Of a DNA stretch of 64,000 nucleotides, positions 57,201-64,000 are shown piece after piece. The position numbers and the translations under genes are program-made. The notes beneath the pieces are model-generated. The model saw nothing but the letters and a program-made list of their open reading frames with translations. It did no database searches and was not told where the DNA came from. Positions within the stretch are counted from its first letter, which is position 1. The number at the start of each line of letters is the position of its first letter. Source of the stretch: Acinetobacter sp. ANC 4805 (GTDB lineage: Bacteria; Pseudomonadota; Gammaproteobacteria; Pseudomonadales; Moraxellaceae); NCBI RefSeq assembly GCF_022549495.1, contig NZ_JAKZGD010000003.1, positions 310,001 to 374,000 of the forward strand, written 5' to 3'.

Positions 57201-58563
57201 ATGGATCGAAGGTTCTTGGCTAGGCAATGTCATTTTATCATTTGGAATTCATGCGACAGGTTTACAAGCAACGCCATTGTGGGGGGCGAGCTGGTTCATT
57301 GGTTTTTACCTGTGGTTTATTTCGATGTATTTCCAATGTCTTGTTATATTCCCGATGATTTACAATGCCTTGTATAAGCAACGCGGTAATGTTAAGAAAA
57401 TCCTCATGTATATAGCGATTGGATTAACGACGAATATCGTAATCTTAATGGGGTTCTGGTACGGATTTGTTGTTGACTTTGTTGGATATGGTCTATTTGA
57501 TCCTGCGACAGGATTACAGACAACGCCTTCAGTGGCTCAGGTTGAATTGGCGGGTAAAGAAAATGCGACAGGCTTAGGCTTCTATCTATTTGCACCTTTC
57601 TGGATGGTGTATTTCTTGGTCGGCATGTGTGCCGCATTCTTATATGATGCCATTAGACCCACTGAGCAAAAACGTTCGCATATTTGGGGCTATGTTGCTG
57701 ATGCAATTACACTGATTATTATTTGTGTCAGTATCGCACACATTGCTCAAGGCTACACACACTTTGGTCCTGAAGTGACTCAAGTCCCTGTAGATGCTTA
57801 TTTTATGAGACCTGAGGGTGCAAATAGTTATGCAGATCCTGCAATAACCAATCGTATTTGGGATGAAATCTACAGCCGTTCATTTGCTCCACTGACTTTA
57901 CTTTGGATTTTTGCACTCAGTACAGGTAAGGGCTTTACTGCCAGACTGTTAAGAATGAGTCCATTCCAATTTCTTGCACCCACTGCTTATGCTTGCTTTC
58001 TATTTCATCAAATGGTTGGGCAGTGGTACTACGCAGCCACACGCGGTGGTGAATGGTGGAATTGGTGGGACGATCGTAAAAGTTTCTATTGGTTTAGCCC
58101 TGAACCAGTTCCAGTCGAATGGTATGAATATTTCTATGTGGTTGGTTTAGTCGTTATTTTTGCAAAGTTAATTCAGCCAGCAGATACCTTGCTTCGCAAT
58201 TTGGTTGCAATGATTATTCAACGCATCAAATCGGTGGGCAGCAGTACAGACGATAGCAGACCTGTTTTAGATACCGCAGAAGTTGTGCTAGAAACTGCTG
58301 CAAAAATCTCTGGGCTTGAGGTGAATAGAGAACTTAGCCTAAATGATAATGGACTCGCATCACTGGGTATTGTTCGATTTGTAAATGCTCTTGAGTCTGA
58401 ATTTTCTTTACCTGGGCAAAAAGTATCATTTTCTATGGCAGAAATTATGGCTGCGCAGGACCTCAATGAGGTCATTGCAATTGTTGAAAAGGCCATTTTA
58501 CAGCCTGAAACATTAGAAACAAACATGATATTAGATGACCACTATCAGCATCGAGGCATATAA
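54226..58563 (+). CDS. four-domain fusion: FSH-type hydrolase, AMP-ligase, acyltransferase-3, acyl carrier
   Basis: 1445 residues. Residues 1-240 are a serine hydrolase of the FSH1/alpha-beta type (KILALHGNGSN; GFSQGG with serine 117; D200; H227). Residues ~280-830 are an adenylation domain (LLRTSGTTSMPKVVPL near 460; LTGDLGQMDAFGHLSLEGRLKELIKRGGEQI near 705). Residues ~870-1325 are an acyltransferase-3 membrane domain with about ten helices and the N-terminal histidine (CYVMFMHIG). Residues ~1346-1430 are an acyl carrier domain (LNDNGLASLGI), phosphopantetheine on S1379. The protein could activate an acid, hold it on the carrier and pass it across the membrane. Substrate and acceptor are unknown. 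A porin, a regulator and a PPTase follow on the same strand. Confidence 0.88.
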   Translation: MSAQENQTPKMQRKILALHGNGSNKIITKLQLQNLELNDQDYDITYLNGTIQVKSPDIRLSELTGLVEGPWYSWLPPKSDWENLDHRALLQSICCAIESVLLAIEIHGPFDAIYGFSQGGYIASLVNNLPNDPALLDAVQSYMGRETQFNINSNIPFKTSIYACAGAAIPLLDMRRLAGLPECAKEYSQNQAIHLIGQHDALKPWSESLVLHDKNPNTQIFYLDSDHEISSTIAKPIKDEIKHCITDISSASQRTESTEQASCKFSSRRIDTEVQVAQVSIHSEGQATTIIELLGRRAQSSPLFRLAREQNNQICTTYGDLLSFIRSGGEGDLRRVGVKSGQIVAYMAPSGGSAEGAVAFLTVAAQSCAVPLSTTMTQAEALSALKQLQVEHVILFEGVNAKNVIAACEEYCQSNNKSLHHVSPLSSQHPGLFKFKHSLDGYENQPELITHAYDDCLLLRTSGTTSMPKVVPLKQKDLVLNSTILADSVGINEFDVTYSVMPLDHIGGISASILASLSVGAAITCEGLYNPQLMAEALVQSNPKPTWYSAVPTIQLATLRYLQENREQYLDHDGVWSEHNLRLIRSGASALKEEDRLALMKAYDCPVLPTYSMSELMPISQPAQTEMSWEVKASSVGVPLIASLAIVDPVTLKPQPFGVAGEIAISGDTVFSGYKENPEANNKSRFLMQLPQSGEIHTWFLTGDLGQMDAFGHLSLEGRLKELIKRGGEQIAPAEIEDNLTSHSSIDIAICFPVPSETYGEEVGCAIVSSDPAFSLENQSKWVNELRSFLLKRGVAAHKIPSIWRVVDKNDLPMTNSKKYKRNVMAESLGITTQPSPNQQNIAITSERKENKVATKNTSELALNTNRLDKPKVDWETIAGFRFILACYVMFMHIGANNSWEAFNNLRQFQWHVNSFFILAGFSLAILMPAIIQNKFAFVKARVAVMYPLYALAIIFAMGNLFVSCHPSTFIPSFSWGPLVHEGTASYCQGTPWIEGSWLGNVILSFGIHATGLQATPLWGASWFIGFYLWFISMYFQCLVIFPMIYNALYKQRGNVKKILMYIAIGLTTNIVILMGFWYGFVVDFVGYGLFDPATGLQTTPSVAQVELAGKENATGLGFYLFAPFWMVYFLVGMCAAFLYDAIRPTEQKRSHIWGYVADAITLIIICVSIAHIAQGYTHFGPEVTQVPVDAYFMRPEGANSYADPAITNRIWDEIYSRSFAPLTLLWIFALSTGKGFTARLLRMSPFQFLAPTAYACFLFHQMVGQWYYAATRGGEWWNWWDDRKSFYWFSPEPVPVEWYEYFYVVGLVVIFAKLIQPADTLLRNLVAMIIQRIKSVGSSTDDSRPVLDTAEVVLETAAKISGLEVNRELSLNDNGLASLGIVRFVNALESEFSLPGQKVSFSMAEIMAAQDLNEVIAIVEKAILQPETLETNMILDDHYQHRGI

Positions 58564-58567
58564 AAAT

Positions 58568-58597
58568 TTAGGCGAGAAAAGTGATTTTCTCGCCTAA
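58568..58597 (+). promoter_or_regulatory. 13-bp hairpin with GNRA-type loop between the fusion gene and the porin gene
   Basis: TTAGGCGAGAAAA, loop GTGA, TTTTCTCGCCTAA: a perfect stem beginning five bases after the fusion stop. The tail is GCTTTATGC, without a U-run, and the porin ribosome site begins 10 bases later. It may be a partial terminator or protect the upstream message; read as RNA the loop is GUGA, a stable GNRA tetraloop. Confidence 0.65.
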
Positions 58598-58617
58598 GCT
58601 TTATGCAAAGGAAATAT

Positions 58618-59610
58618 ATGAAAACGTTAACGATAATTTCACTTTTAGTATTGCCTGTTTCTGCATTTGCAAATCCATCATGTGAGCCAGATTATAAGCT
58701 TAATCTCCGTTTGGCTTACGCACTCGGCTATTTTGATGTAGATAATCTGTCTGGTGAAGATGCATATAGAAAAACATCTAATAATGCATCGAGAGTAGGT
58801 GGTTCAGTTTTATTAAAGTGTGGCACAACCACATTTAAGTATAGCTACCATACAGCGATTGATTTTATGGGTGATCATTTTATTGATACAGATAAAATTA
58901 TCAGTAGTTATTCTATTAGTGATCCAGAGTATGGCTCGCTTGAAGTGGGTAAAATGAATACTGCTTATAAACTAGCAGGTAAACAAGGAGACCCATTTTG
59001 GGATACGCCTGCAGGAACAACATTTGCAGCAAGTAGCTTTGGTTTCTCGAGTATGACTCGGGGGTTTACGAACGATAGTATTTTCTATTATTCCCCTAAA
59101 ATGAATAATCTAAAAGCGAATCTTGGTTATACTGGTAAAAATTCTGATGGTGATATACACCTTGGTCTAGAATATAGTGATGAAGCGGATGTGCTGGGAA
59201 TCCAATATGTTGATCTAGGTGAAAAGCCAACGGTTGCGAATGGGAGCAATAATAAAAATGCAACCAGATTGTATTATCGTAAAAAGGTTGATGATTGGCA
59301 GTGGTCTTCTTCATATGAGCACATTAATACGATGCGTTCTGGTAAAGATGAATATTTGAATCTTTCTGTTCAAAAGCCGATTGCCAATTTTGGTCGGGTT
59401 GCTGCTGCAATTGGGCATGTGTCGAATGCAGATTTTAAACTGATCAATGGTTCACGTTATTCTGGAGATGGTCAAAGTTTAACACTGGGTGCTTTCTATA
59501 ATTGGATTAAAGGTGGGGAGCTCTATTTATTGGGAACTTACATCGATCTAGATAATGGTCATCATCAAAAGAATTTGGCTTTAGGTTTTAATTATCATGT
59601 CGATTTTTAA
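58618..59610 (+). CDS. outer-membrane porin
   Basis: 330 residues. A signal peptide (MKTLTIISLLVLPVSAFA-N) is followed by alternating amphipathic strands and a C-terminal phenylalanine (LGFNYHVDF), the beta-barrel insertion signal. SLEVGKMNTAYKLAGKQGDPFWDTPAGTTFAASSFGF resembles the loop 3 constriction of general trimeric porins (Porin_4). AAAGGAAAT before the ATG at 58618 selects this start over 58603. Context suggests it moves the substrate or product of the fusion enzyme. Confidence 0.85.
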   Translation: MKTLTIISLLVLPVSAFANPSCEPDYKLNLRLAYALGYFDVDNLSGEDAYRKTSNNASRVGGSVLLKCGTTTFKYSYHTAIDFMGDHFIDTDKIISSYSISDPEYGSLEVGKMNTAYKLAGKQGDPFWDTPAGTTFAASSFGFSSMTRGFTNDSIFYYSPKMNNLKANLGYTGKNSDGDIHLGLEYSDEADVLGIQYVDLGEKPTVANGSNNKNATRLYYRKKVDDWQWSSSYEHINTMRSGKDEYLNLSVQKPIANFGRVAAAIGHVSNADFKLINGSRYSGDGQSLTLGAFYNWIKGGELYLLGTYIDLDNGHHQKNLALGFNYHVDF

Positions 59611-59707
59611 AAACTTTAAATTTATTTATGGGACATTAATTTAATATTAGGGGTAAAGTTTTGGGATATAAGATGGAAGAGTTTGCTTATATCCCGAACG
59701 CTTAATT

Positions 59708-60514
59708 ATGGATAATATTATTGTAGTTGCTAAAAAAGCAATTAAAAACCAATCACAATTACCTTTTTCAGTTTATTCATCTCATAAAGAACAGATGATT
59801 ACCAATGTCCCGATTATAAAGCCATTACTCATTTTTATATTGAGTGGTACTAAGAAATTGGGTAAATCTGGCTCAGTCGAATGTCTGTCGGGTAGCTTTG
59901 TATTTTTATCGAATAGCCCTCGAATAGATATGCGTAATATTCCGATTCAAGAAGAATATTTTGCAGTACTTATTGATTTTGAACATGAAGATTTTTCTGA
60001 ACTTCCTAAAAGCCCAGCGCCGTATAAAAAATATTTTCAGGGTGAAATCAACCCTGTACTTGCCAGTGCATTATGCCAATTTATGGAGTTCTCATCGATT
60101 GCACCGGCTCAAGTAATGAGACTGAGAAAAAGAGAAATACTGGAGATTATTTATCATTCAGGCTACAAAGATGTTTGTAATATTGTTGAGCCTCCGAGTT
60201 TAAGTGAGAAGGTTCAATCAATGATCTCAAATGATGTTTCTTGTGATTGGCCTGTGGATTTAATCGCTTCTAATTTATTTATGAGTGCTTCAACATTAAG
60301 ACGTAAACTAAAAACTGAAGGTAATAATATTCAAGATATTCGCAATCGAGCGCGATTAGGTTATGGTCTGCATTTATTACAAACGACACAATTCCATATT
60401 GGTAATATTGCAGAGCAATGTGGTTATCAATCTCAATCTCGATTTACTGAGCAGTTCAAATTACTTTTTGGTATGACCCCACGAGAAATTCGTAAAACTA
60501 AAATGCTCGATTAA
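59708..60514 (+). CDS. AraC-family transcriptional regulator
   Basis: 268 residues. The N-terminal ~150 residues form a cupin-like sensing domain (PLLIFILSGTKKLGKSGSVECLSGSFVFLSNSP). The C-terminal ~100 residues are the AraC DNA-binding domain: WPVDLIASNLFMSASTLRRKLKTEGNNI, then FHIGNIAEQCGYQSQSRFTEQFKLLFGMTPREIRK. It is co-directional with the porin gene after 97 bases and probably controls the fusion/porin/PPTase group. Confidence 0.9.
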   Translation: MDNIIVVAKKAIKNQSQLPFSVYSSHKEQMITNVPIIKPLLIFILSGTKKLGKSGSVECLSGSFVFLSNSPRIDMRNIPIQEEYFAVLIDFEHEDFSELPKSPAPYKKYFQGEINPVLASALCQFMEFSSIAPAQVMRLRKREILEIIYHSGYKDVCNIVEPPSLSEKVQSMISNDVSCDWPVDLIASNLFMSASTLRRKLKTEGNNIQDIRNRARLGYGLHLLQTTQFHIGNIAEQCGYQSQSRFTEQFKLLFGMTPREIRKTKMLD

Positions 60515-60607
60515 AGATAATTTATGACGTATTCGGATATATTCTGAATTAATAAATAAACTTATTATTTTTGTGTAACACATCATTAAGAAAATTAAGG
60601 AATGAAT

Positions 60608-61270
60608 ATGAAAAAAGTAGCAGTTATTCTATCAGGCTGTGGTTATTTGGATGGTGCAGAAATTCGAGAGTCTGTTTTAACGCTATTGGCATTGGATATT
60701 GAAGGTATTGAATACAGTATTTTTGCACCTGATATCCAACAATATCACGTAGTGAATCATATAGCAGGTGAGCCGGACCAATCTGCAAGTAGAAATGTAC
60801 TACAAGAAGCAGGCCGAATTGCACGTGGCAAGATTAGTCCAATTACTGAATTGGCAGCAGAACAGTTTGATGGGCTGCTTATTCCTGGTGGTTTTGGCGT
60901 TGCAAAGAATCTGTCGAGTTTTGCTTTTAAAGGTTCAGACGGTGAGGTAGAGCAATCAGTGATTGCTGTTCTGCAAGCGTTTAAAACAAGCAACAAACCA
61001 ATTGGTGCGATTTGTATTTCTCCTGCATTATTGGCACTGACGTTTGGTGATCTTCAACCTACACTTACGATTGGTCATCATGCTGGAACGGCTGCTGAGA
61101 TTGAGAAAACAGGTGCTGTGCATCAGGTTTGTGAAACCAATGATTGTGTTGTGGATACGACGCATCGCTTGGTTACAACACCAGCTTATATGGATGACCA
61201 CGCTAACTTAAAGGATATCTTCCAAGGGATTTCTAAGTTGGTGAAAGCGATGGTTGAGCTGAGCAAATAA
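60608..61270 (+). CDS. elbB: ElbB-like isoprenoid-biosynthesis protein (DJ-1/PfpI superfamily)
   Basis: 220 residues. The protein (KKVAVILSGCGYLDGAEIRE, LIPGGFGVAKNLSSFAFKG, GAICISPALLAL, then PAYMDDHANLKDIFQGISKLVKAMVEL) matches ElbB/YhbL, a class I glutamine-amidotransferase-like fold with a conserved cysteine in CISP. ElbB has been called a glyoxalase or an isoprenoid factor; its reaction is not firmly known. An ATG at 60602 lies too close to AAGGA, so the ATG at 60608 is preferred. It lies between the AraC and PPTase genes. Confidence 0.9.
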   Translation: MKKVAVILSGCGYLDGAEIRESVLTLLALDIEGIEYSIFAPDIQQYHVVNHIAGEPDQSASRNVLQEAGRIARGKISPITELAAEQFDGLLIPGGFGVAKNLSSFAFKGSDGEVEQSVIAVLQAFKTSNKPIGAICISPALLALTFGDLQPTLTIGHHAGTAAEIEKTGAVHQVCETNDCVVDTTHRLVTTPAYMDDHANLKDIFQGISKLVKAMVELSK

Positions 61271-61276
61271 AATTCA

Positions 61277-61312
61277 ATGGATCGGGGTGGCGTGTTTTCT
61301 GCCCTGATCCAT
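61277..61312 (+). terminator. hairpin after elbB
   Basis: ATGGATCGGGGTGG and CTGCCCTGATCCAT pair over 14 positions (three G-U) around an 8-base loop, six bases after the elbB stop. Only a short T-rich tail (TTTCAATC) follows. It overlaps the first possible ATG of the PPTase frame, which argues against that start. Confidence 0.6.
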
Positions 61313-61399
61313 TTCAATCAATCATTTGAGATTGACGCAGTGCTGAATCGTTTTGTGAATTCTTATATTCGTTGTGCGCTTCCAAATCGGTTTATAAAA

Positions 61400-62071
61400 A
61401 TGCACAAGTTGCTCTATGAACCGTGTTTTGATTTGTATTTGGCGTATTGTGAGTTTAATCAGCAATATTTTGATATGAATTTATTTGATGAACTCTCAAT
61501 TCTGCTTCCAACCCAGTTGCAATCCTATTCCACTGTTAGGCAAAGTGAGTTTTTAGCAGGGCGCTACGCAGCAAAATTGGCATTAGCTGCAATGCCTGAA
61601 AAACTTTGCTTAGAGCAAGTGATAATTGGCGGACGTAAAGAGCCGATATTTCCTAAAGATTTGATTGGCACATTAACGCATAGCGATACCATGGCAATGT
61701 GTGCGGTTACATCATCAAAAGACCTTTGCTTTGTAGGAATTGATATCGAACCGATCATGACAAAAACAGATTTCTCAGGAATAGAGGGGAAAGTTTATTC
61801 TGCAAGAGAGCTTCAGTTATTAATAGCAAAAGGAATAAATAAAGAAATAGCGGCTACATTGATCTTCTCTGCAAAGGAAAGCATATTTAAGGCATTTTCG
61901 AAACAAATTCATCATGGTATTGATTTTCATCGTTTTGAATTATCTGAGCTTATCTATCTAGGGCATTCGCTTTCAATGAAATTTGATGTCAGAGAAGTCA
62001 ATTTTGAAGCTCAAATTATGGTTTCAGCAAAAATTCACAAAAAGCATGTTTTAACGCTTGTTGCACAATAA
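61400..62071 (+). CDS. 4'-phosphopantetheinyl transferase (EntD/Sfp type)
   Basis: 223 residues from ATG 61400. It attaches phosphopantetheine from CoA to a carrier-domain serine. Family blocks are EFLAGRYAAKLALAAM, TLTHSDTMAMCAV, GIDIEPIM (Mg-binding acids) and FSAKESIFKAF (K-E-s-x-x-K). The frame is open from 61277, but that ATG lies in the elbB hairpin; starting at 61400 puts LAGR about 53 residues in, as in EntD. Neither start has a good ribosome site. The acyl carrier domain of the 54226 protein is the obvious client in this window. Confidence 0.88.
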   Translation: MHKLLYEPCFDLYLAYCEFNQQYFDMNLFDELSILLPTQLQSYSTVRQSEFLAGRYAAKLALAAMPEKLCLEQVIIGGRKEPIFPKDLIGTLTHSDTMAMCAVTSSKDLCFVGIDIEPIMTKTDFSGIEGKVYSARELQLLIAKGINKEIAATLIFSAKESIFKAFSKQIHHGIDFHRFELSELIYLGHSLSMKFDVREVNFEAQIMVSAKIHKKHVLTLVAQ

Positions 62072-62225
62072 TTATCATCTAAAACCTATCATTCTTTCTT
62101 CACTATATAGCAATCGGTTAGATCGTAAATCCTCGTCCATGAGTACCGATAAATATGTGATTTCGTAATCATTTCGAATATATTATTCAATTATAGGATC
62201 ATGAAAAAATAGCATTAGGCGAAAT

Positions 62226-62987
62226 ATGCATATTGATTTAAACAGCGACTTAGGCGAAAGCTATGGCGCTTGGAAAATGGGCAATGATGAGCAAATTCTT
62301 TCAATCGTTAGCAGTGCCAATATTGCATGTGGTTTTCATGCAGGTGATCCCTTAAATATTTTAAGTACTTTAAAACAAGCAGCCACACAGAATGTAAGTG
62401 TAGGTGCGCATGTTTCCTATCCAGATTTGGTTGGTTTTGGTCGCCGTAATATGGATTTGTCTTATGATGAGCTATACGCAGACGTGCTTTATCAGATCTC
62501 AGCTTTGCAGGGATTAGCCCAAGTCGCAGGAACGAAAGTGACTTATGTCAAACCACATGGTGCGTTATATAACACCATTGCCACCAATTTAGCTCAAGCC
62601 CAAGCAGTGATTGATGCAATGCAGCATTTTGATGAAACATTAGTTTTAGTTGCATTGGCGGGTTCACCATTAATTCATTTTGCTCGTGAACAAGGTCTCA
62701 CTGTTATTTCTGAAGCATTTGCTGATCGTGCTTATCATCGCAATGGTGCATTAGTTTCTCGTCGTTTAGACGGTGCAGTTTTACACGATGCTGAAGTTAT
62801 CGCTCAGCGTGTACTGAATATGGTTTTGAAAGGTGGTATTGAGTCGATTGAGGGTGACTTCACTGTAATTCATGCGGATACAATTTGTGTGCATGGTGAT
62901 ACGTTTGGAGCGGTACAAATGGCAGAAAAAATCCGTCAGGTATTGCTCGAAAATCAAGTTGATGTTCGTGCTTTCGTGGTTAAGTAA
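62226..62987 (+). CDS. pxpA: 5-oxoprolinase subunit A (LamB/YcsF family)
   Basis: 253 residues. PxpA works with PxpB and PxpC to hydrolyse 5-oxoproline (pyroglutamate) to glutamate using ATP. The family opening [13 protein letters not shown] and [10 protein letters not shown], then VKPHGALYN and [17 protein letters not shown], are all present, with metal- and substrate-binding D, H and E residues. A 28-base gap separates it from the fused pxpBC, so they form an operon. Confidence 0.94.
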   Translation: MHIDLNSDLGESYGAWKMGNDEQILSIVSSANIACGFHAGDPLNILSTLKQAATQNVSVGAHVSYPDLVGFGRRNMDLSYDELYADVLYQISALQGLAQVAGTKVTYVKPHGALYNTIATNLAQAQAVIDAMQHFDETLVLVALAGSPLIHFAREQGLTVISEAFADRAYHRNGALVSRRLDGAVLHDAEVIAQRVLNMVLKGGIESIEGDFTVIHADTICVHGDTFGAVQMAEKIRQVLLENQVDVRAFVVK

Positions 62988-63015
62988 CTTTTAAACGTTT
63001 TGCAAGAGCCGTTTT

Positions 63016-64000
63016 ATGCGATTTTTATCCGTCAATTTAGATTGTTTTCTGATTGAATTTCAAAGTTTAGAAGAAACTATGGCAGCTTATGACTGCTTAA
63101 AACAGAAACATCACCCTCATATACAGGAACTCATTCCTGCAGCGCGTAGCATACTGATTTACTTTGATCCTTTACAGGTTGATCTCCGTACATTGATTCG
63201 ATGGATTTCAACTCAGAAAGTCAATCAGGATGCTTTGCGCAAAGGCAAAGAAATTGTGATTGATGTCCGTTATAACGGGATTGATTTAAATAATGTCGCT
63301 GAATACTTGGGAATCAGTACCGATCAAGTGATTCAGAAGCATACGAATGTTTACTGGCAAGTTGCATTTATTGGTTTCGCACCTGGTTTTGCCTATTTAA
63401 TTCACCCAGAACATGCTTTTGGCAGTATTCCGCGTTTAGCATCGCCACGTAAAAAAGTCAGTGCGGGTGCGGTAGGGCTCGCGGGTGAGTACAGTGGGAT
63501 TTATCCAAAAGACAGTCCTGGCGGGTGGCAGTTGATTGGTCAGACTGATGCGGCATTATGGGATATCCATCGGCAACAGCCTGCTTTGTTACTTCCCAGT
63601 GATCATGTGATTTTTAAAGATATTCGCCATAATCCAACCCAAGTGAGTGTACCTGCTCAGTCATTTTCTCCAGCCCAATGCATTCAAAAACCGATTGTAT
63701 TTTGTATTAAAAATGTGGGCTTACAGGCGTTGATCCAAGACGAGGGGCGTAAGCATCTGGCTGAATGGGGTGTGGGACGAGCAGGAGCAATGGATCAAGG
63801 TGCATTTCAGCAGGCGAATTTAATCGTTGGGAATCCAAAAAATGCAGCCGTTATAGAAGTATTAAATGGCGGATTACGATTACAGGCTTTAAAAGCGATG
63901 GTCATTGCTGTGACAGGTGCGGAAACGGAAGTCTGGATTACTTATGTTGGCGCGGATAAAGTCAAAGTGGCCTTGTATCAGCCGATTGCTTTAGATCATG
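63016..64000 (+). CDS. fused 5-oxoprolinase subunits B and C (partial, runs off the window)
   Basis: An open frame from ATG 63016 to the window end (328 codons visible). Residues 1-~215 are PxpB/KipI-like: FIGFAPGFAYLIHPEHAFGSIPRLASPRKKV and SAGAVGLAGEYSGIYPKDSPGGWQLIG are hallmark segments. From about 228 the chain continues without a stop into PxpC/KipA-like sequence: VGLQALIQDEGRKHLAEWGVGRAGAMDQGAFQQANLIVGNP. In E. coli and Bacillus these are separate genes; here they are one polypeptide, as in some other proteobacteria and in allophanate hydrolase 2-type proteins. Confidence 0.92.
   Translation, partial: MRFLSVNLDCFLIEFQSLEETMAAYDCLKQKHHPHIQELIPAARSILIYFDPLQVDLRTLIRWISTQKVNQDALRKGKEIVIDVRYNGIDLNNVAEYLGISTDQVIQKHTNVYWQVAFIGFAPGFAYLIHPEHAFGSIPRLASPRKKVSAGAVGLAGEYSGIYPKDSPGGWQLIGQTDAALWDIHRQQPALLLPSDHVIFKDIRHNPTQVSVPAQSFSPAQCIQKPIVFCIKNVGLQALIQDEGRKHLAEWGVGRAGAMDQGAFQQANLIVGNPKNAAVIEVLNGGLRLQALKAMVIAVTGAETEVWITYVGADKVKVALYQPIALDH

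Overview
The window is chromosomal DNA from an Acinetobacter species. It is AT-rich, most genes have AAGGAG-type ribosome sites, and the gene order pcaF-B-D-K-C-H-G followed by quiB-C-X-A is the fused protocatechuate/quinate operon known from Acinetobacter baylyi. The umuDAb gene with a divergent small ddrR-like gene, seen near 52 kb, is an Acinetobacter hallmark. After quiA the neighbours differ from what I recall of the ADP1 arrangement, so I do not assign a species. I saw no tRNA, rRNA, CRISPR array, insertion sequence or prophage.

Layout. 1-11.8 kb: protocatechuate and quinate/shikimate catabolism, all on + and closed by a strong hairpin. 11.9-16.0 kb: a two-gene SDR/enoyl-CoA hydratase unit on -, a divergent AraC regulator, and a MocR regulator. 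16.1-18.7 kb: a cyanide-insensitive bd-type quinol oxidase (cioA, cioB and a 40-residue third subunit that is easily missed). 19.0-23.5 kb: an unrecognised protein, a 57-residue membrane protein, a YdeP-type molybdoenzyme and its sulfurtransferase FdhD. 23.7-24.8 kb: a hot-dog thioesterase and a decayed histidine-kinase C-terminus.

24.9-45.1 kb is the most unusual part. Seven consecutive + strand genes encode exported proteins: three ~890-residue DUF11-type paralogues, a 1311-residue multi-domain protein, a 164-residue single-domain protein, a 2029-residue protein with repeat domains ahead of a C-terminal beta-barrel, and an OmpA-like peptidoglycan-binding protein. The paralogues share an N-terminal module with the barrel protein, have three D-x-N-x-D/N-G-x-x-D loops at matching positions, and end exactly on a beta-strand. 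I infer a surface fibre or adhesin apparatus with its own outer-membrane anchor, which I cannot match to a named system.

45.1-51.9 kb: a TetR regulator and a co-directional set of two PF10118 proteins with a ferritin-like diiron ligand pattern, an SDR, a Baeyer-Villiger-type flavin monooxygenase and a methyltransferase. 52.0-53.1 kb: the DNA-damage regulators ddrR and umuDAb around a palindromic operator. 53.6-62.1 kb: a PEBP-family protein, then a second unusual locus: a 1445-residue fusion (serine hydrolase, adenylation, membrane acyltransferase-3, acyl carrier), a porin, an AraC regulator, an ElbB-like protein and a phosphopantetheinyl transferase that could activate the carrier domain. 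62.2 kb to the end: 5-oxoprolinase genes pxpA and a fused pxpBC cut by the window edge.
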